DNA of 64,000 nt from Deltaproteobacteria bacterium. Lineage in GTDB: Bacteria; Myxococcota_A; UBA796; CAJQPC01. Position numbers and translations under genes: made by a program. Numbering within the stretch: position 1 is the stretch's first letter; the number at the start of each line of letters is the position of its first letter. The stretch is taken from the NCBI GenBank assembly GCA_016717595.1, contig JADKFE010000007.1, positions 102,452 through 166,451 on the forward strand. The letters are read 5' to 3'. Shown in pieces: positions 36,209-45,466 of the stretch. A model generated the notes under the pieces. That model had not been told where the DNA came from and ran no database searches. It was given only the letters and a program-made list of their open reading frames with translations.

Positions 36209-37798
36209 ATGTCGCGCCAACGTAGCCTCTGTTTGATGGTCGCTGTGTGGCTCCTGGGCGCCTGTGTTGGCGAAGATCCCAACAAGACGCCCCTGCCCGA
36301 GCTGCCGCCGGTGGTCAACACCGTCGTCGCGCCGCGACCGCCGGGCCCGATCGTCCCCGCGCGGCGCGTCACCCTCGTGCTGACCGGGGAGGTGCGCGGC
36401 GAGCTTGAGCCCTGCGGCTGCCCGACCTTGCCCTTCGGCGGCTTCCCGCGGCGGGAGCGTCTGCTCAGCGCCCTTCAAGACGAGGGCGCGCCCCTGGTTC
36501 AGCTCGACGCTGGGGACGCGCTCTTGCGGGGCCTCGCCACGTCAAAGGCTGGAGAGCGTGAGGAGCGCGGCGCGCTGATCCTCAAGCTCATGGGCGCCGT
36601 GGGCGTAGACGTGATGGCGCCAGGGGCCTCGGATCTCCAGGCCGTCGGCCTCGCCGGGCTCAAGGAGGCTGAGGCCGCCGGGCTGAGGCTCAGCTCGGCC
36701 ACTTGGCTGAGTGAGGCCACGGGCGCGCCGGTCTTCCCCGCGGCGGTGGTCGTCGAGCGGGAGGGCCTGAAGGTGGGCGTGGTGGGGCTCTCGGCGCCGC
36801 CGCGGGAGGGCGCTGGGGTGGTCGCCGCGCCGGACACCGTCGCCGCCGCCCGCGCCGCCGTGGCGTCTCTGCCCGAGGGCCTCGATCTCATCGTGGCCTT
36901 GGGAAACCTCCCCGAGGTCGAGGCGAGGCGGGTGCTTGAGGAGGTGCCCGGCCTGTCGATGGGCCTGTTCACCCAAGGAGACAGCTTTGATGAGCCCCGG
37001 CAGCTCGGCGGCGTGGCCTGGGTCGAGGTGGCGCCGAGGGGCCGGTATGTGAGCGTCGCCCGGGTTCGCCTGGGCTCCACGGCGGGGCAGGGGGTAGAGG
37101 CCGAGGCGGAGCCTGGGTGGGCGGCGCTCGTCGGCCTGCTCGTGCGGCGAGAGCGGCTAGAGGCGGGGGAGGCCCGGGACCAGCTCGACGCCAAGATCGC
37201 CGCCTTAGAGGCCGAGCTTGGGGCCAAAGCCGCCGGGAGAAACCTGGCGGCGGTGGAGTCCCGGCCCTTGGGCTCGGATCTCGACGGCCCAGCGACGGTG
37301 AGCGCGGCGATCGACACCTACAAAGGGGTGCGGGTGAGCCAAGCCAAAGCCCAGGTGCAGGAGGCCCCGCCGCACAGCGCGGGCTACGCCACCTCCGGCG
37401 AGTGTGTGCGCTGCCATAGCCTGCAGTTCGCGCGCTGGACGTACACGCCTCACGCGAAGGCCGTCTCTAGCCTCAGCCGCCGAGGGGAGCAGCAGAACCC
37501 CGAGTGTGTGGGCTGCCACACCACCGGCTACGCCGAGCCCGGAGGCTTCGCCGAGACGACGCCCAGCGCCCTGCGCACCTGGGGCGGCGTGCAGTGTGAG
37601 GCCTGCCACGGGCCGCTCAAGGGCCACCCACGGGTCGCCGAGGCCGCGCCGCAGCCGGTCACCGAGGCGACCTGCCTGGGCTGCCACGACGCGGCGAACT
37701 CGCCCAACTTCGACTACACGAGCTATCTGCGCCAGGTGATCTGCCCGGCGGACCCAAAGCCCGGAGATGGCGTTGAGGAGGGCGCTGTTGAGCCTTAG
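36209..37798 (+). CDS. Multihaem cytochrome c554-like lipoprotein with phosphoesterase-like domain
   Basis: ATG at 36209; 529 residues. Lipoprotein signal ending LLGAC (Cys19). Residues ~53-330 resemble a metallophosphatase/5'-nucleotidase-like fold (TGEVRGELEPCGC, FGGFPRRERLL, VQLDAGDALL, VVGLSAP). The C-terminal part carries four CxxCH haem sites: CVRCH (~399), CVGCH (~432), CEACH (~462) and CLGCH (~489), spaced as in cytochrome c554-type proteins. Predicted to sit on a membrane facing the periplasm and move electrons. The LEPCGC motif recurs in related exported proteins of unknown substrate. Confidence 0.82.
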   Translation: MSRQRSLCLMVAVWLLGACVGEDPNKTPLPELPPVVNTVVAPRPPGPIVPARRVTLVLTGEVRGELEPCGCPTLPFGGFPRRERLLSALQDEGAPLVQLDAGDALLRGLATSKAGEREERGALILKLMGAVGVDVMAPGASDLQAVGLAGLKEAEAAGLRLSSATWLSEATGAPVFPAAVVVEREGLKVGVVGLSAPPREGAGVVAAPDTVAAARAAVASLPEGLDLIVALGNLPEVEARRVLEEVPGLSMGLFTQGDSFDEPRQLGGVAWVEVAPRGRYVSVARVRLGSTAGQGVEAEAEPGWAALVGLLVRRERLEAGEARDQLDAKIAALEAELGAKAAGRNLAAVESRPLGSDLDGPATVSAAIDTYKGVRVSQAKAQVQEAPPHSAGYATSGECVRCHSLQFARWTYTPHAKAVSSLSRRGEQQNPECVGCHTTGYAEPGGFAETTPSALRTWGGVQCEACHGPLKGHPRVAEAAPQPVTEATCLGCHDAANSPNFDYTSYLRQVICPADPKPGDGVEEGAVEP

Positions 37799-37808
37799 GC
37801 CCGGCTCA
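37789..37808. terminator. Hairpin spanning two convergent stop codons
   Basis: Arms TGAGCC and GGCTCA around 8 bases; contains TAG of the cytochrome gene and TGA of the convergent TPR gene. No T-tract. Confidence 0.35.
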
Positions 37809-39815
37809 CCAGGTGGCCAGAAACTTGTCGACCTCTTCACGCTCCACGAGGCCCAGAGACAGCTCTAAGCAGTGGTTGCAGATGTCGACGTTCTGGTGGC
37901 GGTAGACGCCGCGGCTCTCGAGGTGGGACTTGCCGCAGAACTGGCAGGTGGCCTCGTCCGGGGCGAGCAACTTTTGGCGGTTTCTGCCAACCTCGACCAC
38001 ACAGACGTCGCAGATGTTGGCCTCGCTGCCCGCCATGAGGTGCGTACACTCCTTCGTGGTGCGCCCGCAGGCCGTGCAGCGGGCGTCCTCGCGGTCGGTG
38101 ACCGGGCGGGGCGGGCGGCTCGCCGGGGGCGGCACCAAGGCGCGCACGAGCTCCTGCACCTTGAGGCTAGAGCCCCGGCGGTGGGCCAGCTCATGCAGGG
38201 CCTTCACTGAGGCTGGGTCGCCGGTCATGCCCAGGCCGACCTTGGCGGCGACGCCGAGCTCGGGATCGGCCGTGGCGGCCCAGCGCTCCAAGAGGCGGCG
38301 GCCGGAGCGGCTGCGGCGGGAGGCGACGGCCAAGAGCACGAGGGCCTGGTGCGCCCGGGCCTCGCGGCGCTGGGTCTCGACGTTCTTGCGGTGGGTGTTC
38401 ACGTCGGAGGTGGGGCCGTGGCGGTCGACCGCGGCGCGCTTGAGGTCCTCCTCCTCCAGGGTGAGGCCACGGGTGAGCACGGGCTCGGGCAAGGCGGCGG
38501 CGGCGGCGAGGGCGCGGCGGCCCAGCTCAGCGCCGAAGGTCTTGCCCGGCTCACGCAGGGCGACGCCGACCTCTTCAGCCAAGGCCGCGGCGGCCAGCTC
38601 ACACGCCGACTCCCAGATGCGGAAACGTAGGCCCTCGTCTTGGCTCACGGCGAGGCCCTCGACGAGGGTGGGCAACATCGACGGCCCGGCGGCGCGGAGC
38701 TGGTCGAGCAAGATCTCCACCCGCTGCCGGGTGACGCTGCGGGGGGTCTTGAGGCCAGACTCCAAGGGCGCCTTGTCATACGCCGTCAGCTCGGCCTTGA
38801 GCGCCTTGGACAACCACACGTTGTCTTTGGAGACCCGGCGCACACGGCAGAGCTCCAGGTAAGCCTCCATGTGGTCGGGGTTCTCTTCAAGGGCCTCTTT
38901 GAAGACGCGCAGGGCCTCGCTGGGGTTGCCCTCCTCCAAGAGCGCGCAGCCCAAGGTGTAGCGGGCGCTGCGGTTGCCGGGGTCGATCAACAGGGCCTGG
39001 TTGCAGGCCTCCCGGGCCCGTTTGGGCTCGCCGAGCTGCAAGAACGCCATGGCCACCCGGGCGTGAACGCGGGGGTCTTCAGGGCGCTCCTCCAGGTATT
39101 GGCGGAAGTGCTGGATGGCGTTCTTGTACTTGCCGAGGTGGTAGGCCACCATGCCCAGGTTGAGCCGGGCCGAGGCGCGGTGGCGCTCGTGCTCACGCAG
39201 GCGGATGAAGAGCTTCTCGGCCTCTTGAAAACGGCCCGTGGCGAGGCAGGTCTGGCCGACGTCACGCAGGAGCGTGGGGAGCAGGTCTTGGGAGGGCTCA
39301 AGCTGCAAGGCGCGCACGAGGTGGTACTGGGCGCGCTCGATGAGGCGGCGGCTGTCGCCGACCTCTTGGGCCCGCTCGGCGAGCACGCGGCCCAGGTACA
39401 GGTGCGGCTCCCAGCTCTCGGGGGCCAGGCGGCAGGCCGTCTCGAGGTGTTTGAGCGCGAGGTGGCGGTCGCTCTCGCTGCGGTAGAGCGCGCCCAAGGC
39501 GAGGTGTAAATCCGCGCGCTCGGCGTCTAAGCGGGTGGCCTCGTCGAGGTACTTTCGCGCGGCGTCGGGGCGGCCCATGCCCACCAAGGCCGAGCCCGCG
39601 ACGACCATGGCCCCGACGTGGAGCGGGTCTTCGCCGAGCACCTTGCGGGCCTGGGCGAGGGCTTGGTTACACGTCGCCTCGCCGCCGCCGTGGTACAGCC
39701 CGCGAGAGAGCGTCGCGCGGGCGAGCTCAAAACGAGCCTCGGGATCCTCGGGGTGCTCCTGGAGCTGCTTCTCCAGGCGGCTGATGTGCCAGTCCAGCTT
39801 CTTGTGCGGATACAT
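37806..39815 (-). CDS. TPR protein with two C-terminal ClpX-type zinc fingers
   Basis: ATG at 39815 (MYPHKKLDWHISRLEKQL); 669 residues. Residues ~1-330 are about nine tetratricopeptide repeats (for example ARLNLGMVAYHLGKYKNAIQ, PDHMEAYLELCRV). A helical middle follows. The C-terminal ~110 residues contain two Cys4 modules of ClpX zinc-finger type: C-TAC...C-DVC within CTACGRTTKECTHLM/ANICDVCVVEVG, and CQFCGKSH...ICNHCLELS. In ClpX this domain binds substrates and dimerises, but no AAA+ domain is present here. It may be a substrate adaptor or assembly factor; function unproven. Confidence 0.75.
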   Translation of the reverse strand: MYPHKKLDWHISRLEKQLQEHPEDPEARFELARATLSRGLYHGGGEATCNQALAQARKVLGEDPLHVGAMVVAGSALVGMGRPDAARKYLDEATRLDAERADLHLALGALYRSESDRHLALKHLETACRLAPESWEPHLYLGRVLAERAQEVGDSRRLIERAQYHLVRALQLEPSQDLLPTLLRDVGQTCLATGRFQEAEKLFIRLREHERHRASARLNLGMVAYHLGKYKNAIQHFRQYLEERPEDPRVHARVAMAFLQLGEPKRAREACNQALLIDPGNRSARYTLGCALLEEGNPSEALRVFKEALEENPDHMEAYLELCRVRRVSKDNVWLSKALKAELTAYDKAPLESGLKTPRSVTRQRVEILLDQLRAAGPSMLPTLVEGLAVSQDEGLRFRIWESACELAAAALAEEVGVALREPGKTFGAELGRRALAAAAALPEPVLTRGLTLEEEDLKRAAVDRHGPTSDVNTHRKNVETQRREARAHQALVLLAVASRRSRSGRRLLERWAATADPELGVAAKVGLGMTGDPASVKALHELAHRRGSSLKVQELVRALVPPPASRPPRPVTDREDARCTACGRTTKECTHLMAGSEANICDVCVVEVGRNRQKLLAPDEATCQFCGKSHLESRGVYRHQNVDICNHCLELSLGLVEREEVDKFLATW

Positions 39816-39945
39816 GGAGCTTTGGCTCGGGGAGGCGAAGGAAGGAGGGCGAAGCGGCGGAGCAGTAGGATATCCCGTCGCGGGCCGCGCGCGAAGCGGT
39901 CGGATAGGAAGGCGGGCCCTAAAACCCACGCCTGGGAGCTTGAGC

Positions 39946-42573
39946 ATGGTGACGGACCCCGAATCACGCCGCGAGCAGGCCATCGCCGCGCTGGTCCCCC
40001 TGTTCTTCGTCTCCGGCGCGACGTCGCTCGTGTACCAGACCTTGTGGGCGCGTGAGCTGCAGCTCATCGTCGGCACCTCCCAGTTCGCCATCGCCACGGT
40101 GCTCTCGGCGTTTATGGGCGGCTTGGCCGTGGGCGGCCTCGTGATGTCGCGCTTCGCCGACCGAATCAAGCGCCCGCTGTTGACCTACGGCCTGTTGGAG
40201 CTCGGCATCGGGCTCTACGCGCTGTTGTTCCCGTGGATGCTGGACGCCGTCGAGCCGGTGTATCTCGGCTTCTATCGGGCGTTCTCGCCGGGGCCCCTGG
40301 CCTATGGCCTGTTCCAGTTTGTGCTCCTCGGCGCGCTGTTGTTGTTGCCCACGAGCTTCATGGGCGCCACGCTGCCTCTGCTCGCCCGGTTCACGACGAC
40401 CCGTCTGGGCGCCGCGGGGGACCGTGTGGGCCTGCTCTACGGGGTGAACACCTTCGGGGCGGTCTTGGGCATCGCCGTGGCGGGGTTCTGGGTGCTGCCT
40501 GAGCTGGGGGTGCGGCTCACGACCTTGGGCGCGGCGGCGGCGAACGGGCTGTTGGGCCTCGGCGCGCTGGTGTTGAGCCGCAGCTCGGAGGAGGCCACGC
40601 TCTCGCTAGAGCCCGACCACGACATCGAGGTCGAGCTTCGGCCCAACCTCACCCCGGTGCTCTTGGGCGCGGCGCTCACGGGCTTCGCGTCGTTGGTGTA
40701 CGAGGTGGCCTGGTTTCGCCTCGTCGGCCTGATGTTGGGGGGCAGCACCTACGCCTTCTCGACGATGTTGTTGGCGTTTCTGACGGGCATCGCGCTCGGC
40801 GGCTGGGCGGGTGGGCCCTACGCCGACGCCAGCCTGCGAGACCGCGGCCCGGGCGGCCCTCTGCGCGGGTTCATGGCGCTGCAGGTCGGCGTGGCGCTGT
40901 TGACCTGGCTGATGATGTACCTCTACCAAGAGCTGCCCTTCGTCTTCGTGATGCTCTTTGACCTCGCCGGCGGCGCTGAGGGCCTCTTGTGGCCGATGAA
41001 GGTGCTGCTCGCGGCCTTGGTGATGACCCCTCCGGCGCTGTTGATGGGGGCGAGCTTCCCGTTTCTGGTGCGGGCGGCCGTGGGCTCCAACGAGGGCGCC
41101 TTGGGCCAGCCCGTGGGCCAGGTCTACGGGGCGAACACCTTGGGCTCGATCTTCGGCTCCTTCGCCGCGGGCTTTGTGCTCTTGCCGCTGCTGCGGGTGA
41201 CCGGGGCGGTGAGCGTGGCCAACGCGGCGAACGTGCTCGCGGCCTTCATCGCGCTGGTCGGCGCGCTGCACATCGAGCGCAGCTTACGCCCCAAAGCGGT
41301 GCTGATCCCGGCCCTTCTGGGCCTGGGCTTCATCGGCCTGGGCGTACGTTTCCCGCCGCCGTGGGAGCCCTTGTTGATGACCGCGGGGCTCTACAAGTAC
41401 GTCTCCGAGTTCAGCGACCACAGCCGCGAGGGGGTGCTCAACTTCGCCGTGCGGGAGTACGACCTGCTGTTTTATGAGGAGGGCCTGTCCAGCGTCGTCA
41501 CCGTGGCCCAGTCCAAGGGCTCGGGGAACATCTGGCTGGCCAACAACGGCAAGGTGGACGCCTCCACCACCGTGGACATGCCCACCCAGGTGATGGTCGC
41601 CCACCTGCCGTTTCTGTTTGTGGAGGCCCCGGAGGACGTGCTCGTGATCGGCCTCGCCTCGGGCATCACCTTGGGCGCGGCGACGCTGCACCAAGAGCCC
41701 AAGTCCATCGAGGTCGTGGAGCTTGAGCCGAGCATCCTCAAGGCCTCGCACTACTTCGACGACTACAACCACGACCCTCTGAGCGACCCGCGGGTGAAGC
41801 TCATCGCCAACGACGGGCGAAACCACCTGCTCCTCGCCCAGGAGGGCGCCTACGACCTCATCATCTCCGAGCCCTCCAACCCTTGGCTCACCGGGGTCTC
41901 GAACCTGTTCACCCTTGAGTTTTTTGAGATGGGCAAGACCCGGCTCAAGCCCGGCGGGGTGTGGAGCCAGTGGGTGCAGCTCTACGGCATGGGCCAGGAC
42001 GACCTGCGCTCGCTCTTGCGCACCTTCGCCACGGTCTACCCCTACGTCGTGCTCTTCGCGACGATCGAGGACGCCGACCTGGTGCTCGTGGGCTCCGACC
42101 GCCCCTTGCCGCTGAGCGTCGGCGCCGCCGAGCGCCTGTTGAGCGCGAACCCCGCCGTGGCTGAAGAGCTGCGCCAGATCTCTATCCTCGACCCCTTCGG
42201 TGTCTTGACCCTGTACCAGCTCGACCGCGACGGCCTGTTGGAGATCGCCGGGGACGCCCCGTTCAACACCGACGACAACCTGCTCGTCGAGTTCTCCGCG
42301 CCCCGCTACCTGCACCGGGACACGAGCACCGAGAACATGCAGCTCATCTTGCCCAAGGCCCAGCCGCCGCCCCTGGTGGGTCAGGAGCACAACGTCGCCT
42401 TGGCCCAGGCCTACGCCTTGCGGGAGGAGTGGCTGCGCGCGCTCCTCACCTTACGTCGGGTGGAGGGCGCTGGCCCCGAGGTGGAGGTGCTGCGCGGCTA
42501 CTACGAGCAGATGTTGCGGGAGCAGCTTGGTTTGACGCCGGCTGAGGACGGCGGCGGCGAGGACGGCGACTAA
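39946..42573 (+). CDS. Fused membrane transporter / spermidine synthase-like protein
   Basis: ATG at 39946 with GGGAG about seven bases before; 875 residues. Residues ~15-470 have about 12-14 transmembrane helices in two similar halves (each with FVSGATSLVYQTLWARELQ or GFASLVYEVAWFRLVGLMLG and GASFPFL/GATLPLL). The C-terminal ~300 residues resemble spermidine synthase: YEEGLSSVVTVAQ, LVIGLASGITLGAA, VVELEPSI, DGRNHLLLAQEGAYDLIISEPSNPW. This is the fused MFS/spermidine synthase family. Substrate unknown; catalytic aminopropyl transfer not proven for this family. It lies 130 bases from the divergent TPR gene and converges with pssA by a 4-base overlap. Confidence 0.85.
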   Translation: MVTDPESRREQAIAALVPLFFVSGATSLVYQTLWARELQLIVGTSQFAIATVLSAFMGGLAVGGLVMSRFADRIKRPLLTYGLLELGIGLYALLFPWMLDAVEPVYLGFYRAFSPGPLAYGLFQFVLLGALLLLPTSFMGATLPLLARFTTTRLGAAGDRVGLLYGVNTFGAVLGIAVAGFWVLPELGVRLTTLGAAAANGLLGLGALVLSRSSEEATLSLEPDHDIEVELRPNLTPVLLGAALTGFASLVYEVAWFRLVGLMLGGSTYAFSTMLLAFLTGIALGGWAGGPYADASLRDRGPGGPLRGFMALQVGVALLTWLMMYLYQELPFVFVMLFDLAGGAEGLLWPMKVLLAALVMTPPALLMGASFPFLVRAAVGSNEGALGQPVGQVYGANTLGSIFGSFAAGFVLLPLLRVTGAVSVANAANVLAAFIALVGALHIERSLRPKAVLIPALLGLGFIGLGVRFPPPWEPLLMTAGLYKYVSEFSDHSREGVLNFAVREYDLLFYEEGLSSVVTVAQSKGSGNIWLANNGKVDASTTVDMPTQVMVAHLPFLFVEAPEDVLVIGLASGITLGAATLHQEPKSIEVVELEPSILKASHYFDDYNHDPLSDPRVKLIANDGRNHLLLAQEGAYDLIISEPSNPWLTGVSNLFTLEFFEMGKTRLKPGGVWSQWVQLYGMGQDDLRSLLRTFATVYPYVVLFATIEDADLVLVGSDRPLPLSVGAAERLLSANPAVAEELRQISILDPFGVLTLYQLDRDGLLEIAGDAPFNTDDNLLVEFSAPRYLHRDTSTENMQLILPKAQPPPLVGQEHNVALAQAYALREEWLRALLTLRRVEGAGPEVEVLRGYYEQMLREQLGLTPAEDGGGEDGD

Positions 42574-43406
42574 CCCTTCGCGGAGCTGTCTACGTCGTCA
42601 TCGTCCTCATCGTCGTCGTCGGGCTCCTCAGAGTCGTCGTCGGCCACAGGGGCGTTCAGCGTGGCGGCGCCCGAGCTGTGCGCGCTCACCCGGCGGGTCG
42701 AGAGCTTCACCACACCCTCGATGAGCCCGGCGGCGGTGTAGGTCACCATCATCGGCGCGACGATGAACGAGATGTCGTAGAAGACGCCGACGGCGATGAG
42801 GCAGCCGAAGAACAGCGCGAGGCCGCCCTTGGCCGCGGGGCTCAGGCGCATCTTGAACACCCGGAACCGCACCGGGGACACCATCAAGAAGGCCAGCAGC
42901 AGGGTCATCAGCAAGGGGCCGACGGGGTTCTGAACCGAGGTGCGGCCGATGGCGGCGTGGAACATCACCAAGGCGGCGACGGTGCCGCCGGCCATGGTGG
43001 TGGTGAGGCCGATGGAGTGTTGGGCCTCGGCGCCGTCTGAGGTGCCGACGTTGAACCGCGCGAGGCGGAAGGCCGCGCAGACGATGAAGAAGAACGAGGC
43101 GCCGATGCCGACGGCGCCGAGGTCGTGCAGGGCCCAGGAGTAGACGAGGATCGCCGGGGCGACGCCGAACGACATCATGTCGGCGAGGCTGTCGAGCTGC
43201 ACGCCGAACTCGCTGCCGCCGCCTGTCCAGCGGGCGACGCGCCCGTCCAGCATGTCAAACACGCCCGCGAAGCCGATGAGCAGCCCGGCCTTGTAGAAGG
43301 CCATCGGGTCGCCGTTGGCCCCCGTCGCGAGCAGCATCGCGTAGAAGCTGCAGAAGATGCTCGCGGAGGTAAACCAGTTCGGCGGGTTGAGAAAGTGCTT
43401 TAGCAC
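42570..43406 (-). CDS. pssA: CDP-diacylglycerol-serine O-phosphatidyltransferase
   Basis: Start taken as GTG at 43406 because GGAG lies five bases before it; a TTG at 43427 would add seven residues. 278 residues, about seven membrane helices. The CDP-alcohol phosphatidyltransferase motif is intact: DG-xx-AR-x8-G-xxx-D-xxx-D in MLDGRVARWTGGGSEFGVQ and LDSLADMM. It makes phosphatidylserine from CDP-diacylglycerol and serine, the route to phosphatidylethanolamine. The C-terminal ~35 residues are an acidic Asp/Glu run, unusual for the family. Last gene of a minus-strand run. Confidence 0.88.
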   Translation of the reverse strand: MLKHFLNPPNWFTSASIFCSFYAMLLATGANGDPMAFYKAGLLIGFAGVFDMLDGRVARWTGGGSEFGVQLDSLADMMSFGVAPAILVYSWALHDLGAVGIGASFFFIVCAAFRLARFNVGTSDGAEAQHSIGLTTTMAGGTVAALVMFHAAIGRTSVQNPVGPLLMTLLLAFLMVSPVRFRVFKMRLSPAAKGGLALFFGCLIAVGVFYDISFIVAPMMVTYTAAGLIEGVVKLSTRRVSAHSSGAATLNAPVADDDSEEPDDDDEDDDDVDSSAKG

Positions 43407-43495
43407 GGTCTGCTCCGGACGTGTCAAGAGCGCAAGTCGCTTGGCGCTGGAGGGTTGGAGCTTTGAGGATACTGTGTCAACTCACGGCTGACAAG

Positions 43496-44643
43496 TCACG
43501 CCATCTTCACAGGAGGGGACAACAAGGCCCGGTGGAGGGCCCGCTGGGCGGGGTTCATCTGCGCAGGCGCCACCCGCCAGCACAAGGCGGCGCCGTCGGC
43601 CCAGAGCGCCTCCGTGGGCACACCGGCCTCGTGAAGGGCCGCGCTGCCCGCGCTGAGCGCGCTCAGATCGACGCTCACCCCGGCGCCTACGGCGGCGACG
43701 ACGGCGACGCGGCCCTCGCTGGCCGCCCCAGACGGCAGCACAAAGCTCGCCCGATCATGCCAGTTGCGCAGATCGACATAGACCACACCGCCGCTCACCG
43801 CGCGCAGCTCCGCCCCGGCCTTGTGGAGCGCGTCGAGCAGGATCGGGAGATCGGCGCTGACGAAGGCCTCAAGCTGGTCATCGGCGGTGATCGCCGCCAC
43901 CCGCGGGGGCAGGGGCGCACCTGGATGCGGCTGCCGGGCTGGTCGTTCACCGTGGCCGAGGCCATGAGCGCGATGCCCACGCGGTGGGCGTACGCGACGG
44001 CCTCGCCGTACAAAACCCGGGCGCCGTTTCGCGCCTGCGCCAGGGCCTCGTCCAGAGAGAGGGTGTCGAGGCGGATCGCGTCGGGGACCACCCGGGGATC
44101 GGCGGTGTAGACGCCGTCTACATCGGAGCAGATCTCACACCAGTCCGCGCCCAAGGCCGCGGCCAGCGCGACGGCGGTGAGGTCCGAGCCGCCCCGGCCC
44201 AGGGTGGTGACCTCACGGTCGCGGCTCACCCCTTGAAACCCGGCGACGATGGTGATCTTGCCCTCCGCCAGCGCCGCCCGCACCCGGTCGGGGCGCACGG
44301 CGAGGATCCGCGCGGCGGAGTGGCTCTCGTCGGTGATGATGCCCGACTGGCTGCCGGTGAACGAGATCGCGGGCTCACCCATGGCGGTGATCGCCATCGA
44401 CAAGAGCGCCATCGAGATGCGCTCACCCACAGAGATGAGCATGTCGATCTCGCGGCGACCGGCGCTGGGCGACACCCTCCGGGCGAGGTCGAGGAGCTCG
44501 TTTGTGGTGTTGCCCATGGCCGAGACGACGACGACGACGTCTTTACCGCTGCGGCGGGTGCTCACCACACGCTCGGCGACGCGGCGCAGGCGATCGAGGT
44601 CGGCGACGGAGCTGCCCCCGTACTTCTGAACGACCACGCCCAC
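43496..44643 (-). CDS. lysC: Aspartate kinase, one frameshift
   Basis: GTG at 44643 sharing a G with the upstream TAG stop, with GGAGG seven bases before. N-terminal kinase domain: VVQKYGGSSVADLDR, VVVSAMGNTTNELL, GERISMALLS, SFTGSQSGIIT, GRGGSDLTAVALAAAL and DVDGVYTADPR, all standard for aspartokinase. Two ACT-like segments follow. The frame breaks at GGGG 43912-43915; an added base gives IQVRPLPPRVAAITADDQ. About 382 residues. First step of lysine, threonine and methionine synthesis; ACT domains mediate feedback inhibition. The last gene before pssA in the operon. Confidence 0.92.
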
Positions 44644-45464
44644 TACCGCACCTCCATGCCGCCGACGTAGAGGTTGTTGGGCCCACGATCGCTCGACCAC
44701 GAGGACGTGACGTCGCGCAGGATCAGCGCCCGCACCGAGGTAGGCCGAGGGGGTGAGCTCGCGCCTTCGCCGCTCACGAAGGGCGTCATCTCTTGGGGGG
44801 TAAATTGGACGCGCGCCCAACCCTCTACGGGCACCTCGATGAGGTTGGGCAAGGTGTAGGCCCGGCCCTTGTCGTCGAGCACCACGACCAGCAGCCAGGC
44901 CGGGAAGTCGCTGGTGCGTAGGCTCAGGGCGATCTCCCGGGGCTGATCGGCGCCGTCCGCGAAGCGCAGCTCGATCTGGTCGTTGTCTTGGGACTCGATC
45001 ACCGTGCGCCAGGCCAAGGCCCGCTCGTTCTGATCGCCCAAGGTGACGACGTCGAGGCCCGCCCGGTCGTCGCGTGACCACGCGCGGCGCCAGGGGAACG
45101 ACGGCTGGCTCAGGTCCATCGTGTAGGGCAAGGTCCGGATGGGGTTCTTCTGGGCCTCGATCTGGTCGAGGAGCACGGAGGCGCGCTCCTCCAAGAGCGG
45201 ATCGGCCTGGGCCACGGCCAAGGCGGTCTGGGCGCCGGGCACGTCCCCCAAGGCGTAGCGGGCGCGGCCGAGCTGGTAGTAGAGCTCGGCCCGGGCGGGG
45301 TCGTTGTCGGGGACGGACGCGATGAGGCTCTCGTACCAGCGCGCGGCGGCGACGAGGTCACCGTCGGCGGACTCGATCAAGAGCCCCTCGTGTACCCCCT
45401 GCCACGCGCGGAAGTCTTCAGCGGCGGCGCCAAAGCTCAGCCACACGAGCAGGATCGGCCCCAA
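44643..45464 (-). CDS. Exported TPR-like protein
   Basis: TTG at 45464, two bases after the response regulator stop. 273 residues. Short hydrophobic N-terminus (GPILLVWLSFGAAAE) that may be a signal peptide. One or two TPR pairs (ARWYESLIASVPDNDPARAELYYQLGRARYALGD... split at residue ~70), then a C-terminal beta-rich domain (IELRFADGADQPREIALSLRTSDFP, VPVEGWARVQF) resembling a carbohydrate-binding jelly roll. The gene order suggests that it belongs with the histidine kinase, whose own sensor region is TPR-like. Confidence 0.65.
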   Translation of the reverse strand: MGPILLVWLSFGAAAEDFRAWQGVHEGLLIESADGDLVAAARWYESLIASVPDNDPARAELYYQLGRARYALGDVPGAQTALAVAQADPLLEERASVLLDQIEAQKNPIRTLPYTMDLSQPSFPWRRAWSRDDRAGLDVVTLGDQNERALAWRTVIESQDNDQIELRFADGADQPREIALSLRTSDFPAWLLVVVLDDKGRAYTLPNLIEVPVEGWARVQFTPQEMTPFVSGEGASSPPRPTSVRALILRDVTSSWSSDRGPNNLYVGGMEVR

Positions 45465-45466
45465 GA

